Origin: Candidatus Methylopumilus universalis
GTDB taxonomy: Bacteria; Pseudomonadota; Gammaproteobacteria; Burkholderiales; Methylophilaceae
Direction: 5' to 3'
DNA length: 64,000 nt
Assembly: GCA_945883335.1 (NCBI GenBank)
Contig: CAMCXI010000002.1
Span: 62,001 to 126,000 of the forward strand
The notes under the pieces are model-generated. The model searched no databases. It was not told the origin of the DNA and saw only the letters and a list, made by a program, of their open reading frames with translations. The translations under genes were made by a program, and so were the position numbers. Shown piece after piece: positions 10,774 through 20,057 of the stretch (position 1 is its first letter; every line of letters begins with the position of its first letter).

Positions 10774-11267
10774 TGACTAGCTTTGACTATATTGCGCTAG
10801 CAATTGTTGGCTTATCTATTCTTATTAGTATGACGCGTGGCTTTGTGCGCGAAGTGCTTGCGCTCATTGGTTGGCTAGCCGCTTTTTTTGTGGCAAAAAC
10901 ATACACTTTGGAATTAGCGCCTTTGCTGCCTAAAGCGATTCCTACAGAAACCTTGCAGTATTTGGCGGGTTTTATCATTTTATTCTTGGCTACCTTGCTA
11001 ATTAGTAGCTTGCTCGCGATTGCGCTCTCTCAAATTTTCCAAAAGGTGGGTTTGAGCTGGCTTGATCGTGGTTTAGGCGCAATATTTGGTACATTGCGTG
11101 GTGTGATGATTGTTGGGGTGATTGTTTTTTTGTGTGGCCTAACAGATTTGCCCAAAGAAGGCGCATGGCGAGGTGCGATCTTGAGTGCTCCCTTGGAAGC
11201 AATGGTCCTTAGTGCAATGCCTTGGATGCCCAAAGCAATCGCTGATCGCGTAAAGTTTGATTCGTAA
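10773..11267 (+). CDS. cvpA: CvpA family inner-membrane protein
   Basis: CvpA family proteins are small inner-membrane proteins named for colicin V production in E. coli; their biochemical role is not settled. The product is 164 residues with four hydrophobic helices and the family signature SMTRGFVREVLALIGWLAAFF. It begins at a GTG overlapping the stop of the SPOR gene (TAGTG). The cvpA-purF order is conserved in Proteobacteria, and purF follows after 106 bases. Confidence 0.93.
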   Translation: MTSFDYIALAIVGLSILISMTRGFVREVLALIGWLAAFFVAKTYTLELAPLLPKAIPTETLQYLAGFIILFLATLLISSLLAIALSQIFQKVGLSWLDRGLGAIFGTLRGVMIVGVIVFLCGLTDLPKEGAWRGAILSAPLEAMVLSAMPWMPKAIADRVKFDS

Positions 11268-11373
11268 ATAATGTAGTATTTTTCAGCGAATCTCATTGTA
11301 GAATGTTCGCTTGAAGTATATCTCTAGCAGTATGTCAAAAATTGAATTTTTAGTTACAAAGGCAAAATAAACA

Positions 11374-12915
11374 ATGTGCGGAATTATCGGTATTGTCGCT
11401 AAAAACCCAGTTAACCATTTACTCTATGATGGTTTGTTGGTGCTACAGCATCGTGGTCAAGATGCGGCAGGTATTGTGACCTGCGATGGCAATACCTTCT
11501 ACATGCACAAAAATAATGGCCTTGTACAAGATGTATTTCAAACACGTCACATGCGTAGTCTTCAAGGTAATGCTGGTATCGCGCATGTGCGCTATCCAAC
11601 TGCAGGCTCATCATCAGCCGCTGAAGCTCAGCCTTTCTATGTGAACTCTCCATTCGGCATTGTGCTTGGCCATAACGGCAACTTGACCAACTCGCCACAA
11701 TTAAAACAAGAGATGTTCCGTCAGGATTTACGTCACATTAATACTAATTCAGATTCTGAAGTGTTGTTGAATGTACTGGCGCACGAAATTGAGCAAACCG
11801 CTCAAAGCGCAGTGCTTAATTCCGACATGATTTTTGATGCGGTGACTGGCGTGCACAAGCGTGTAAAAGGCGCTTACGCTGTTGTTGCGATGGTTGCAAA
11901 CTTCGGACTGCTCGCTTTCCGTGACCCGCATGGTATTCGTCCTTTGGTGATTGGTAAATTAGAAACCGAAAAAGGCGTTGAATATATCGTCGCTTCTGAA
12001 AGTGTCGCACTCGATGTGCTTGGCTTTAAGTTGGTGCGCGATGTAGAACCCGGCGAGGCCGTATTTATTGACATGGATGGTAATTTTTACTCACGTCAAT
12101 GTGCCGAGAATGCTGCATTAACGCCATGTATTTTTGAATATGTTTACTTAGCACGTCCTGATTCATTAATTGATGGTGTATCTGTTTACCAAACACGTTT
12201 GCACATGGGTGAAAGCCTTGCTGAAAAAATTAAGCGTGAATGGAAGGATTTGAAAATTGATGTGGTGATTCCTATCCCTGACACCAGTCGTCCAAGTGCA
12301 TTACAGTTAGCGAATGCGCTGAATGTGACTTATCGTGAAGGCTTCATTAAGAATCGCTACATTGGCCGTACATTTATTATGCCTGGCCAAGCCTTACGTG
12401 AAAAATCGGTACGTCAGAAACTCAATCCAATTGGCATGGAGTTTAAGGGCAAGAACGTATTACTCGTTGATGACTCAATTGTGCGTGGGACAACTTCACA
12501 ACAAATCGTGCAAATGGCGCGTGATGCAGGTGCGAATAAGGTTTATTTTGCCTCAGCGGCGCCTCCAGTTCGTTTTCCAAACGTGTATGGCATTGATATG
12601 CCAACACGTAATGAATTATTAGCAACCGGCCGAACTGATGAGCAGATCTGTAAAGAAATTGGTGCGGATGCGCTGATTTATCAGGATCTTGATGCTTTAG
12701 TGTCTGCTGTGCAATTAAGTAATCCAAAAATTAAAGTATTTGACTGCTCATGTTTCGATGGCAAATATGTGACTGGCGATATTAATGAAGCTTATTTGAC
12801 CACAATTGAGCGCGCGCGTGGCGATGGCGACAAGGTTAAAAAACCAGCAAATTCAATTACGCAGATGGACTTAAATCTGGTGAATACCAAAGAGCACGAG
12901 GAAGAAGCTATTTAA
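11374..12915 (+). CDS. purF: amidophosphoribosyltransferase
   Basis: PurF makes phosphoribosylamine from PRPP and glutamine, the first step of purine synthesis. The mature N-terminus is the catalytic Cys2 (MCGIIGIV) of the Ntn-type glutaminase domain. The phosphoribosyltransferase domain carries the PRPP loop VLLVDDSIVRGTTS in the C-terminal half. At 513 residues it has normal length. The 106-base gap after cvpA leaves room for its own promoter. A hairpin with a T run at 13051-13087 ends the transcript. Confidence 0.98.
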   Translation: MCGIIGIVAKNPVNHLLYDGLLVLQHRGQDAAGIVTCDGNTFYMHKNNGLVQDVFQTRHMRSLQGNAGIAHVRYPTAGSSSAAEAQPFYVNSPFGIVLGHNGNLTNSPQLKQEMFRQDLRHINTNSDSEVLLNVLAHEIEQTAQSAVLNSDMIFDAVTGVHKRVKGAYAVVAMVANFGLLAFRDPHGIRPLVIGKLETEKGVEYIVASESVALDVLGFKLVRDVEPGEAVFIDMDGNFYSRQCAENAALTPCIFEYVYLARPDSLIDGVSVYQTRLHMGESLAEKIKREWKDLKIDVVIPIPDTSRPSALQLANALNVTYREGFIKNRYIGRTFIMPGQALREKSVRQKLNPIGMEFKGKNVLLVDDSIVRGTTSQQIVQMARDAGANKVYFASAAPPVRFPNVYGIDMPTRNELLATGRTDEQICKEIGADALIYQDLDALVSAVQLSNPKIKVFDCSCFDGKYVTGDINEAYLTTIERARGDGDKVKKPANSITQMDLNLVNTKEHEEEAI

Positions 12916-13050
12916 CGGACCTTTTCTCGCTTGCTTGACGACATTAAGCTTGAGAGATAGTATGGAAATGCGCTGATTTGAGTTGCTTAAAAGCATGTCT
13001 CAGCTTGCGGGCGCTCAATAAATTCAGCTAAAGCGAGTGCTAGTATCAGC

Positions 13051-13087
13051 AAACCCGTTTTAGCCTAATCGCGAAACGGGTTTTTTT
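13051..13087 (+). terminator. intrinsic terminator after purF
   Basis: An inverted repeat pairs AAACCCGTTT (13051-13060) with AAACGGGTTT (13074-13083) around a 13-base loop, followed directly by a run of T to 13087. It lies 136 bases after the purF stop and 33 bases before the metZ start. Confidence 0.85.
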
Positions 13088-13119
13088 ATGTCTCAAGTGA
13101 GACAAGTAGAGGTTATCAG

Positions 13120-14334
13120 ATGGCAACAAATATTGATTTAAATGGTTTTGATGAGCGAGCATGGCATCCTGAGACGCTTGGCGTGAGAGCGGGCAATCAA
13201 ATGACAGAGTTTGGCGAAAATTCAGAAGCCTTGTTTCTGAATTCAAGCTTTCGCTTCAAAAGTGCTGCGCAAGCTGCCGCCCGATTTGGTGGTACTGAGC
13301 CTGGCAATATTTATTCACGTTTTACCAATCCTACTGTTTCGATGTTTCAAGATAAGCTAGCGGCCTTGGAAGACGCTGAGCAATGTGTAGCGACATCTAG
13401 TGGTATGTCAGCAATCTTGGCCTGCGTGATGGGCTTATGTAATGCTGGCGACCATATTGTGGCGTCTCGCAGTATTTTTGGGACGAGTGTTCAGCTATTT
13501 AGCAATATTCTCAAACGCTGGGGTTTGGAAGTAACGTTTGTGTCGCTTACTGACCTAAAAGATTGGCAGGGCGCGATCACGCCTAGAACTAAATTATTTT
13601 TTGTAGAATCGCCATCGAATCCATTAACCGAGGTTTGTGATATTACGGCCTTGGCCAAGATAGCACATGATGCCAACGCGTTATTAGTGGTGGATAATTG
13701 CTTTTGTACGCCAGCCATTCAGCTACCGCTTAAGCTTGGTGCAGACATCATTATTCATTCTGCGACCAAATATATCGACGGGCAAGGCAGATGTCTAGGC
13801 GGAGCCGTGCTGGGCTCAAAAGTCCATATGGAACCTGTTTATGGTTTTTTAAGAACAGCGGGTGTCACCATGAGCGCATTCAATGCATGGGTATTCCTGA
13901 AAGGACTAGAGACTTTATTTATACGCATGGAAGCACATGCTAAGAATGCTTTGGCTTTGGCCACTTGGTTAGAAGCTCAGCCAAAAGTGTCATGTGTTTT
14001 CTATCCGGGGCTCAAATCTCACCCACAACATGCGCTTGCGATGAGACAGCAGCTGAGTGGTGGCGGAATTGTCAGCTTTGAAGTAAAGCCTAAATCGGGC
14101 CAAACTTCACAAGAGGCAGCATGGGAGCTAATTGACGCGACTAAGCTGATTTCAATCACAGCTAATTTGGGCGATGCCAAAAGCACGATTACGCATCCAG
14201 CAACAACGACCCATAGTCGTGTCACTGCTGAGGCAAGAGCTGCAGCGGGTATTACGGATGGCTTGGTAAGAATCGCTGTAGGCTTGGAACATGTTGAAGA
14301 CTTGAAAGCCGATTTGGTTTTGTTGTCTAGATAG
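13120..14334 (+). CDS. metZ: O-succinylhomoserine sulfhydrylase
   Basis: MetZ is a PLP enzyme of the Cys/Met metabolism family that makes homocysteine from an activated homoserine and sulfide. The 404-residue protein carries the PLP lysine Lys217 in IHSATKYIDGQGR, the SSGMSAIL loop and the YSRFTNPT motif. Its place after purF is the usual betaproteobacterial one and supports MetZ over MetB or MetC. Substrate choice (succinyl or acetyl homoserine) cannot be decided from sequence alone. It has a purine-rich ribosome site (AGAGG) and lies between two terminators, so it is a single-gene transcript. Confidence 0.93.
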   Translation: MATNIDLNGFDERAWHPETLGVRAGNQMTEFGENSEALFLNSSFRFKSAAQAAARFGGTEPGNIYSRFTNPTVSMFQDKLAALEDAEQCVATSSGMSAILACVMGLCNAGDHIVASRSIFGTSVQLFSNILKRWGLEVTFVSLTDLKDWQGAITPRTKLFFVESPSNPLTEVCDITALAKIAHDANALLVVDNCFCTPAIQLPLKLGADIIIHSATKYIDGQGRCLGGAVLGSKVHMEPVYGFLRTAGVTMSAFNAWVFLKGLETLFIRMEAHAKNALALATWLEAQPKVSCVFYPGLKSHPQHALAMRQQLSGGGIVSFEVKPKSGQTSQEAAWELIDATKLISITANLGDAKSTITHPATTTHSRVTAEARAAAGITDGLVRIAVGLEHVEDLKADLVLLSR

Positions 14335-14348
14335 ACTATTTAACAAAT

Positions 14349-14376
14349 AAAAAAGGAGCCTTTGGCTCCTTTTTTA
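14349..14376. terminator. bidirectional terminator between metZ and the dienelactone hydrolase gene
   Basis: A hairpin pairs GGAGCC with GGCTCC around TTT, flanked by an A run on the left and a T run on the right, so it works in both directions. It lies between two convergent genes. Confidence 0.9.
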
Positions 14377-14396
14377 TTGCTGATGGTTTTACTCAA

Positions 14397-15134
14397 TTAG
14401 CGCAGGGTTCTGCCAAACATTTGTAGTGCTAATTGGTAGCCAGTTGCAGCTAATTGTGGATCGTAACGTTCACCTTCATCACGCATGAACGCATGTTGGC
14501 CATTAAATTCATGCCATGTGAACTTAAGATCGGTTGCATTAAGGTCGCTATAAACCTGTGCACGTCCTGCCGCGGGGATGTGTGGGTCTTGCTTGCCCCA
14601 AATCATCAGCAACTCACCTTTGATTTTATCCAAGTTTTCCATGCTGTGTTGACCAGGCTTGTTTGGAATCACTTGTGTGTGCAAATCAGTCGCATAGAAA
14701 CAGGCGGTTGATTTAACCTCTGCTTGCAACGCAGCGCGGAAAGCTAAGTGACCGCCGATACAAAAACCCATCGCACCAATATCACCCGAACACCAAGCTT
14801 GTTTCTTAACAAATTCAATCATTGCTTGGTTATCTGTGTCGTAGCCTTGCACGTCTTTAGCAGCTTTGTCCGCATTGCCTTTGTCACGGCCTGCGTCGTC
14901 ATAGCCAAGTACCGTGCCAATTGGATTAAGCTCGTGGAATACTTCAGGCACAAGTACCGCATAACCGTGACCAGCCATAAAGCGTGCTGCACGTTCAATT
15001 GGACCAGTTTGCTGGAAAATTTCTGAATAAAATAAAATGGCCGGATAGGCACCTTCGCCAGCAGGGCGATGCACATAGGTGCGCATGACGCCTGTCGGGG
15101 TTGGTAAATCAACAATATGACTGTGAATGTTCAC
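14397..15134 (-). CDS. dienelactone hydrolase family protein
   Basis: This is an alpha/beta hydrolase of the dienelactone hydrolase family, which uses a Cys-Asp-His triad on lactones or esters. With the GTG start at 15134 it has 245 residues. The nucleophile is Cys125 in GAMGFCIGGH, the acid is in WGKQDPHIP, and the histidine is in NGQHAFMRD. A longer reading from 15215 adds 27 unconserved residues. A GAGG sequence eight bases before the GTG supports the shorter start. No aromatic-ring degradation genes are adjacent, so the natural substrate is unknown. It is transcribed alone, opposite to rmuC. Confidence 0.85.
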   Translation of the reverse strand: MNIHSHIVDLPTPTGVMRTYVHRPAGEGAYPAILFYSEIFQQTGPIERAARFMAGHGYAVLVPEVFHELNPIGTVLGYDDAGRDKGNADKAAKDVQGYDTDNQAMIEFVKKQAWCSGDIGAMGFCIGGHLAFRAALQAEVKSTACFYATDLHTQVIPNKPGQHSMENLDKIKGELLMIWGKQDPHIPAAGRAQVYSDLNATDLKFTWHEFNGQHAFMRDEGERYDPQLAATGYQLALQMFGRTLR

Positions 15135-15250
15135 GAAGGTATCCTCAAAATATTTTTTAATTGTATTGCTTAAAGGTGAGATTTTACAATATTTCAGGAT
15201 TGTGTGATGCACCAAGTTTGATGCATCAAGTGAGACAAGATTGCTTGGGG

Positions 15251-15256
15251 TATAAT
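15251..15256 (+). promoter_or_regulatory. consensus -10 box before rmuC
   Basis: A perfect TATAAT lies eight bases upstream of the rmuC ATG at 15264. Transcription from it would start at or next to the ATG, so rmuC may be read from a leaderless message. No good -35 hexamer at 16-18 bases is visible, so this rests on the -10 box only. Confidence 0.4.
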
Positions 15257-15263
15257 TGCGCTT

Positions 15264-16607
15264 ATGCTAGAAATCTTAACACTCATCACTTCAATCCTTG
15301 CACTGCTATTGTTAGTTGTGTTGTTGCGTCAATCTGCAAATAAGCCTTACGCAGAAAGCGCATTGCTTGTTCAGCTTGAAGAAAAGCATAGAGCGATGCT
15401 GCTCGATTTAAATGATGGACTTAATAAATTAGGGGATAGGCTGAATGCCTCGTCTCAAGAGTCTAGTGAGCGGCTAAGAACCGCAGTTGCCCAAGAACTA
15501 GCCCAAACCCGCGAAGCGATGCAGGCTTTGCAAACAGCGCAAACGGCTAGCTTGGCACAAACGCGTGAAAACGTTATTGAAAAACTCCACACCACATTGG
15601 CAGAGCAGGGTAAGGCTGAACAAGCGCTTATACAGGCTACGATGCGCAATGCCACGATGCAATTGACTGCGAGCATTGAAAGCCTGAGTAAGGTGGTCGA
15701 TACGCGCCTAGAAGAGATTAGCGGTAAAGTGACCGAGCGCCTAGACGAAGGCTTTAAGAAAACAAACGATACCTTTGTGCGTGTTATGGAGCGCTTGGCG
15801 ACCATTGATAAGGCACAAGAAAAGATTGATGGTTTAACGACGAATGTGGTGAGCTTGCAAGCATTGCTTGGCGACAAGCGTTCACGTGGTGCCTTTGGTG
15901 AGGTTCAGCTTGAGGGTTTGGTACGAAACGTAATGCCTAATGGCACTTATGAGATGCAGTACTCTCTGCCTAACGGCACCCGCGTTGATTGTGCTTTGTT
16001 CTTACCTGAGCCTACCGGCATGGTGGCTGTGGACTCAAAATTCCCACTTGAAAATTATCACCGGATGTACGAAAGCGGCGTGACGGATGCTGAAAAAATT
16101 ACAGCGCAACGTCAGTTCAAAGCTGACGTTAAAAAGCATGTAGATGATATTGCGAGTAAATACATTATTGCCGATCTGACGTCAGATGGCGCTGTGATGT
16201 TTATTCCTGCAGAGGCTGTGTTTGCCGAAATTCATGCGAATCATCGTGACATTGTGGATTACGCCATGGCGAAAAACGTATGGGTGGTATCCCCAACTAC
16301 TTTGATGGCGGTGCTCAATACGGCACGTGCGGTATTGAAAGATGTCGAAACCCGCAAGCAAGTGCACATTATCAAAGAAGAGCTAGGTAAGTTGGGTAAA
16401 GAGTTTGGCCGCTTTGATACTCGCATGAAGAAACTTGCCGATCATATTCGATTGGCACATGAAGATGCGCTGGATGTACAAACAACCAGTCAGAAAATTT
16501 CGCGTCGCTTTTTGCAAATTGAGCGCGTAGAGCTTGCTGGCGATGCGGCTTCGTTAGCATTGCCAATTGATGAAATTGTGGATGCTGATGGCATGGGAGC
16601 TGATTAA
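15264..16607 (+). CDS. rmuC: RmuC family DNA recombination protein
   Basis: RmuC proteins limit recombination at inverted repeats and contain a restriction-endonuclease-like core. The 447-residue protein has one N-terminal membrane helix (about residues 5-22) and a long coiled coil rich in Ala, Gln and Glu (about 35-190). The conserved core follows, including SRGAFGEVQLE, VDSKFPLENY and MFIPAEAVFAE. Length and layout match the family. No ribosome site precedes the ATG, which fits the leaderless transcript suggested by the -10 box. moaD starts at the base after its stop. Confidence 0.95.
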   Translation: MLEILTLITSILALLLLVVLLRQSANKPYAESALLVQLEEKHRAMLLDLNDGLNKLGDRLNASSQESSERLRTAVAQELAQTREAMQALQTAQTASLAQTRENVIEKLHTTLAEQGKAEQALIQATMRNATMQLTASIESLSKVVDTRLEEISGKVTERLDEGFKKTNDTFVRVMERLATIDKAQEKIDGLTTNVVSLQALLGDKRSRGAFGEVQLEGLVRNVMPNGTYEMQYSLPNGTRVDCALFLPEPTGMVAVDSKFPLENYHRMYESGVTDAEKITAQRQFKADVKKHVDDIASKYIIADLTSDGAVMFIPAEAVFAEIHANHRDIVDYAMAKNVWVVSPTTLMAVLNTARAVLKDVETRKQVHIIKEELGKLGKEFGRFDTRMKKLADHIRLAHEDALDVQTTSQKISRRFLQIERVELAGDAASLALPIDEIVDADGMGAD

Positions 16608-16862
16608 TTGATTACCGTACTTTACTTTGCAAGATTAAAAGAATCGCTTAATTACTCGACTGAAGAGATAGATTTACCTGCCGATGTGAATAGCATTGCT
16701 GCACTTAAGCTTCATCTAGCAAAGCGTGGCGAGGCTTGGGCGAATTTATTTAATGGTAAGCAAACGATACGCGCAGCCATTAACCATGCCTTGGTTGAGA
16801 ATGATGCCGTGATTAAAAACGGTGATGAAGTCGCTTTCTTTCCCCCGGTGACAGGCGGCTAA
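16608..16862 (+). CDS. moaD: molybdopterin synthase small subunit
   Basis: MoaD is the ubiquitin-like sulfur carrier that donates sulfur to precursor Z in molybdopterin synthesis. The 84-residue product ends in the diagnostic FFPPVTGG, whose terminal glycine is thiocarboxylated. Translation begins at a TTG directly after the rmuC stop, giving the normal beta-grasp start ITVLYFARLKE. It is followed nine bases later by moaE, its catalytic partner. Confidence 0.95.
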   Translation: MITVLYFARLKESLNYSTEEIDLPADVNSIAALKLHLAKRGEAWANLFNGKQTIRAAINHALVENDAVIKNGDEVAFFPPVTGG

Positions 16863-16871
16863 CTCAAGACT

Positions 16872-17324
16872 ATGACGGTGCGGGTGCAAACTGAAGATTT
16901 CGATGTGGGTGCTGAGATCAATGACTTGCGACGGATTAGCCCAAATATTGGCGCGGTTGTTTCTTTTGTCGGACAAGTTCGAGATTTAAATGATGGCGAC
17001 AATGTTGCAGCCATGACCTTGGAGCATTATCCAGGGATGACTGAAAAGTCGCTTGCTGGTATTGTCGAGCAAGCGCAAGGTAGATGGCCGATTGCTAATG
17101 TCTTGGTCATTCATCGCGTGGGTGAGTTGAGGCCGCTAGATCAGATTGTGTTGGTCTTGGTCGCCTCAACGCATCGCAAAGACGCTTTTGCTGCATGTGA
17201 GTTCATCATGGACTACTTAAAAACAGAAGCGCCGTTTTGGAAAAAAGAACAAACGCCTGATGGTGAACGCTGGGTGGAAGCGAAAGATTCTGATGACCAA
17301 GCCCGAAGCCGTTGGCAACAATAA
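16872..17324 (+). CDS. moaE: molybdopterin synthase catalytic subunit
   Basis: MoaE binds two MoaD carriers and inserts both sulfurs into precursor Z. The 150-residue protein shows VGQVRDLNDGD, the LEHYPGMTEK motif, the VIHRVGEL strand, STHRKDAFAACEF and the catalytic-lysine region PFWKKEQTPDG. All are intact and of normal length. It forms a pair with moaD. Other cofactor genes (moaA, moaC, moeA) are not in the window. Confidence 0.97.
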   Translation: MTVRVQTEDFDVGAEINDLRRISPNIGAVVSFVGQVRDLNDGDNVAAMTLEHYPGMTEKSLAGIVEQAQGRWPIANVLVIHRVGELRPLDQIVLVLVASTHRKDAFAACEFIMDYLKTEAPFWKKEQTPDGERWVEAKDSDDQARSRWQQ

Positions 17325-17351
17325 ATACAATTAACGATTAGAAAATACTGA

Positions 17352-19592
17352 ATGGTATCCTCCTTAAAAGCATCTCAACTTAATCTTCCATTGCAGGCAA
17401 CTGATCTTGGCTTTGCAAATACATCCATGCTGAATCTTGATAGTTTTCCTAAATGGATAGGGCAAGCTGATGCTGAGCAAGCGACCAATTTTGGATTAAG
17501 TATTTTTCAGCCTGGCTTTAATATGTTGGTGCTGGGTGAGTCTGGAAGTGGTCGCAAGTCATTAACCTTGCATGCGATTCAAGCTGCTTCCGCTCATCGT
17601 CCTAAGCCGCATGACTTAGTCTTGCTTTACCACTTCGAAACCCCCGAAAAACCGCTCGCGCTCTACTTGAATGCTGGTCATGGCGTCCGCCTTCGTGTTG
17701 AGATGGATGCTTTTATTCGTCAAATGATTAAGTTTATCCCTGATCTGATCGCGCAGACTGCGGCTAAGGAAGAAGCAAAGCCTGAAAACCCAGCCAATAA
17801 AGACGCAGATCCAAAAGAAACTGACAGCATCACTAACATGGAGCTTAAGCTTGCTGAGCAGTTAAAGCATGCGCTAGAAGCATTTTTTACTGAACAGTTT
17901 GCCCGTTTGATTATGATTGTGAAGGGCGATGCAAGTCCTTTTGCGATGACTGAGTTGCTCAAGTTTGATCTTCATCTAGCTGCCTTGATGCGCGATGTTT
18001 GTGAAAATATTGAAATTTTTAATCAAGGCTCAAGCGCTGAAAATGAGGGTTTGCTTGAAGGATTCTTGGGTCGTTTTCGTGTCAATGTCATGGTGGATAA
18101 TGCGGCTTATCTTGCTGATGCCAATTTAGGATCACCAGTGATTTTTGATGAAGATCCTAGCTTTAGCTCACTCTTTGGCGGATTAGAAAGTGCGGATAGC
18201 AGTAGTAATACTGCAGACTTCATGCGCCTTCGTGCGGGTAACTTGCTTAAAGCGCATGGTGGTACCTTGATGCTTTATTTGCGCGACATCAACGCGGATC
18301 AGCAATCAGGGGTTCAGATTTTAGAAAAGCTTCACCGTTTTTTACGCAACGGCACCATCCAGATTGAAGAGGCAAGTGGCACCCCAGGGCAAAGCGCTGG
18401 GACTCATTTTGCGCCAGAGGCATTAGCGGCCAATGTAAAGTTGGTGTTGATTGCAACGCGTGAGGAGTATTACGCCTTGCAGGATGAGCTACCAGAGTTT
18501 GCGCGCTACTTCCAAGTTAAAGTCGATTTTGTGGAGAGCATGCAAGCTAACGAGGCGTCTTATTTAGCGATTGCTGGTTTAGTTGCAAAATTCTGCCACC
18601 AACATGCATTAAAGCCTTTTGCTGCCGATGCGGTTGTAAAACTGATTCGATTTATGCAGCGCACCATAGACGACCAAATGCGGATTGGGACACGCTTTTC
18701 ATTACTCGAAAAGCTAGCACTAGAAAGTACTGTGATGGCGAATATTGTCTCTTCCGAGTTCGTTTCAGCCGTTCATGTGCAATCTGCTTTAGATGCCCGT
18801 AAAAAGCGCCACAACAGCCCAGAGCGTCAGTTGCGCGAATCAATGATTGACGGCGAGGTCATGATTAATTTGACGGGTGAGCAGGTGGGTCAGATCAATG
18901 GCCTAACGCATATCGACTTGGGTGACATGAGTTTCGGTTCACCGGTCCGGATTTCGGCAAGATGCTATGCAGGGGCCGAAGGGGTCATTAATATTGACCG
19001 TGAGGTCGCAATGACAGGCCCTAATCATGATAAGGGCTTGATGATTCTGCGTAGCTGGCTCTCGGCAAGCTTTAGTAGTTTGACGCCGTTATCGCTCACT
19101 GCGTCCTTGGTGTTTGAACAAGAGTATTATGGCGTAGAAGGCGATTCTGCCTCCTGTGCTGAGCTCTATGCCTTGCTTTCAGCCTTATCCGGCGTGCCGA
19201 TTAAACAAGGCCTCGCTGTCACTGGCGCCATGAATCAGCACGGTGAAGTCATGGCCATTGGTGGTCTCAATGAAAAAATTGAAGGCTACTTCCGAATTTG
19301 TAAGGCAATCGGCTTGGATGGCAAGCAAGGCGTGTTAATCCCTAGTCGTAATCTCGCACACTTGTTACTCGAGGATGAGGTTATTGAGGCGGTTAAGGCA
19401 GGCCAGTTCAATATTTACCCTGTGAGTAATGTGCTTGAGGCGATTGAGCTGTTAACTGATGTGCCAGCGGGTACTTGGTCAGGTGATCGTTATGCTGAAA
19501 ACTCAGTCCTTGGTCGTGCGCAGCATCACCTCGAGACCTTCCGCATGTCGCTGCAACATAACCGCGCGATTCAGTTAAATCAACCTCGTTAA
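17352..19592 (+). CDS. LonB-like ATP-dependent protease
   Basis: This is an AAA+ protease of the Lon superfamily, of the YcbZ/LonB-like type without the classical Lon N-terminal domain. The 746-residue protein has a Walker A motif at residues 62-70 (GESGSGRKS), and its ATPase domain is interrupted by a long charged insert. A C-terminal S16 protease domain follows. The catalytic serine is Ser599 in EGDSASCAEL and the lysine is Lys642 in GGLNEKIEG, 43 residues apart as in the archaeal LonB enzyme. The archaeal membrane anchor is not evident. The gene lies between moaE and hslR with a nine-base gap to the latter. Its substrates are unknown. Confidence 0.88.
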   Translation: MVSSLKASQLNLPLQATDLGFANTSMLNLDSFPKWIGQADAEQATNFGLSIFQPGFNMLVLGESGSGRKSLTLHAIQAASAHRPKPHDLVLLYHFETPEKPLALYLNAGHGVRLRVEMDAFIRQMIKFIPDLIAQTAAKEEAKPENPANKDADPKETDSITNMELKLAEQLKHALEAFFTEQFARLIMIVKGDASPFAMTELLKFDLHLAALMRDVCENIEIFNQGSSAENEGLLEGFLGRFRVNVMVDNAAYLADANLGSPVIFDEDPSFSSLFGGLESADSSSNTADFMRLRAGNLLKAHGGTLMLYLRDINADQQSGVQILEKLHRFLRNGTIQIEEASGTPGQSAGTHFAPEALAANVKLVLIATREEYYALQDELPEFARYFQVKVDFVESMQANEASYLAIAGLVAKFCHQHALKPFAADAVVKLIRFMQRTIDDQMRIGTRFSLLEKLALESTVMANIVSSEFVSAVHVQSALDARKKRHNSPERQLRESMIDGEVMINLTGEQVGQINGLTHIDLGDMSFGSPVRISARCYAGAEGVINIDREVAMTGPNHDKGLMILRSWLSASFSSLTPLSLTASLVFEQEYYGVEGDSASCAELYALLSALSGVPIKQGLAVTGAMNQHGEVMAIGGLNEKIEGYFRICKAIGLDGKQGVLIPSRNLAHLLLEDEVIEAVKAGQFNIYPVSNVLEAIELLTDVPAGTWSGDRYAENSVLGRAQHHLETFRMSLQHNRAIQLNQPR

Positions 19593-19600
19593 GTTTAAGT

Positions 19601-20008
19601 ATGGCGATAGATCAAAGTGCTGATGGGAAATGCCGTTTAGATAAATGGCTTTGGGCGGCGCGGTTTTATAAAACCCGAAGCCTAGCAACGGATGCGATTG
19701 ATGGTGGCAAGGTTCATGTGGACGGTGATCGGGTTAAACCCGCAAAGGAAGTGCGAATTGGGCAATTGATTCATATTCGCCGTAAAGAGCTGGATATGGA
19801 AGTCGTGGTCAAGGCCTTATCAGTCGCGCGGAGGGGCGCGCCAGAAGCAGCGCTGCTTTATGACGAAACGCCAGAGAGTGTGGCCAAAAGAGATAATGCC
19901 GCTGTCACAAAAGAGGCGGACCATGCTAAGCGTGAGAGAGGGGCGGGGCGGCCGACCAAAAGACAACTCAGGGATATTAAGAAGTTTACTGGGGTTAGTA
20001 ACTTTTAA
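19601..20008 (+). CDS. hslR: S4-domain RNA-binding protein, Hsp15-like
   Basis: Hsp15 binds free 50S subunits carrying a stalled peptidyl-tRNA and helps recycle them after heat shock. The 135-residue protein starts with an S4 domain (CRLDKWLWAARFYKTRSLATDAIDGGKVHVDG) and ends in a basic tail rich in Lys and Arg, as in E. coli HslR. It follows the LonB-like protease after eight bases, so two quality-control genes share a transcript. A strong terminator follows at 20013-20040. Confidence 0.88.
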   Translation: MAIDQSADGKCRLDKWLWAARFYKTRSLATDAIDGGKVHVDGDRVKPAKEVRIGQLIHIRRKELDMEVVVKALSVARRGAPEAALLYDETPESVAKRDNAAVTKEADHAKRERGAGRPTKRQLRDIKKFTGVSNF

Positions 20009-20012
20009 AATA

Positions 20013-20040
20013 AAAAAGGCGACCGCATGGTCGCCTTTTT
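20013..20040. terminator. bidirectional terminator after hslR
   Basis: A perfect 12-base stem pairs AAAAAGGCGACC (20013-20024) with GGTCGCCTTTTT (20029-20040) around GCAT. With A and T tracts on both sides it serves hslR (plus) and the convergent PsiE-like gene (minus). Confidence 0.92.
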
Positions 20041-20057
20041 CTTTAAATTAAATCCGC

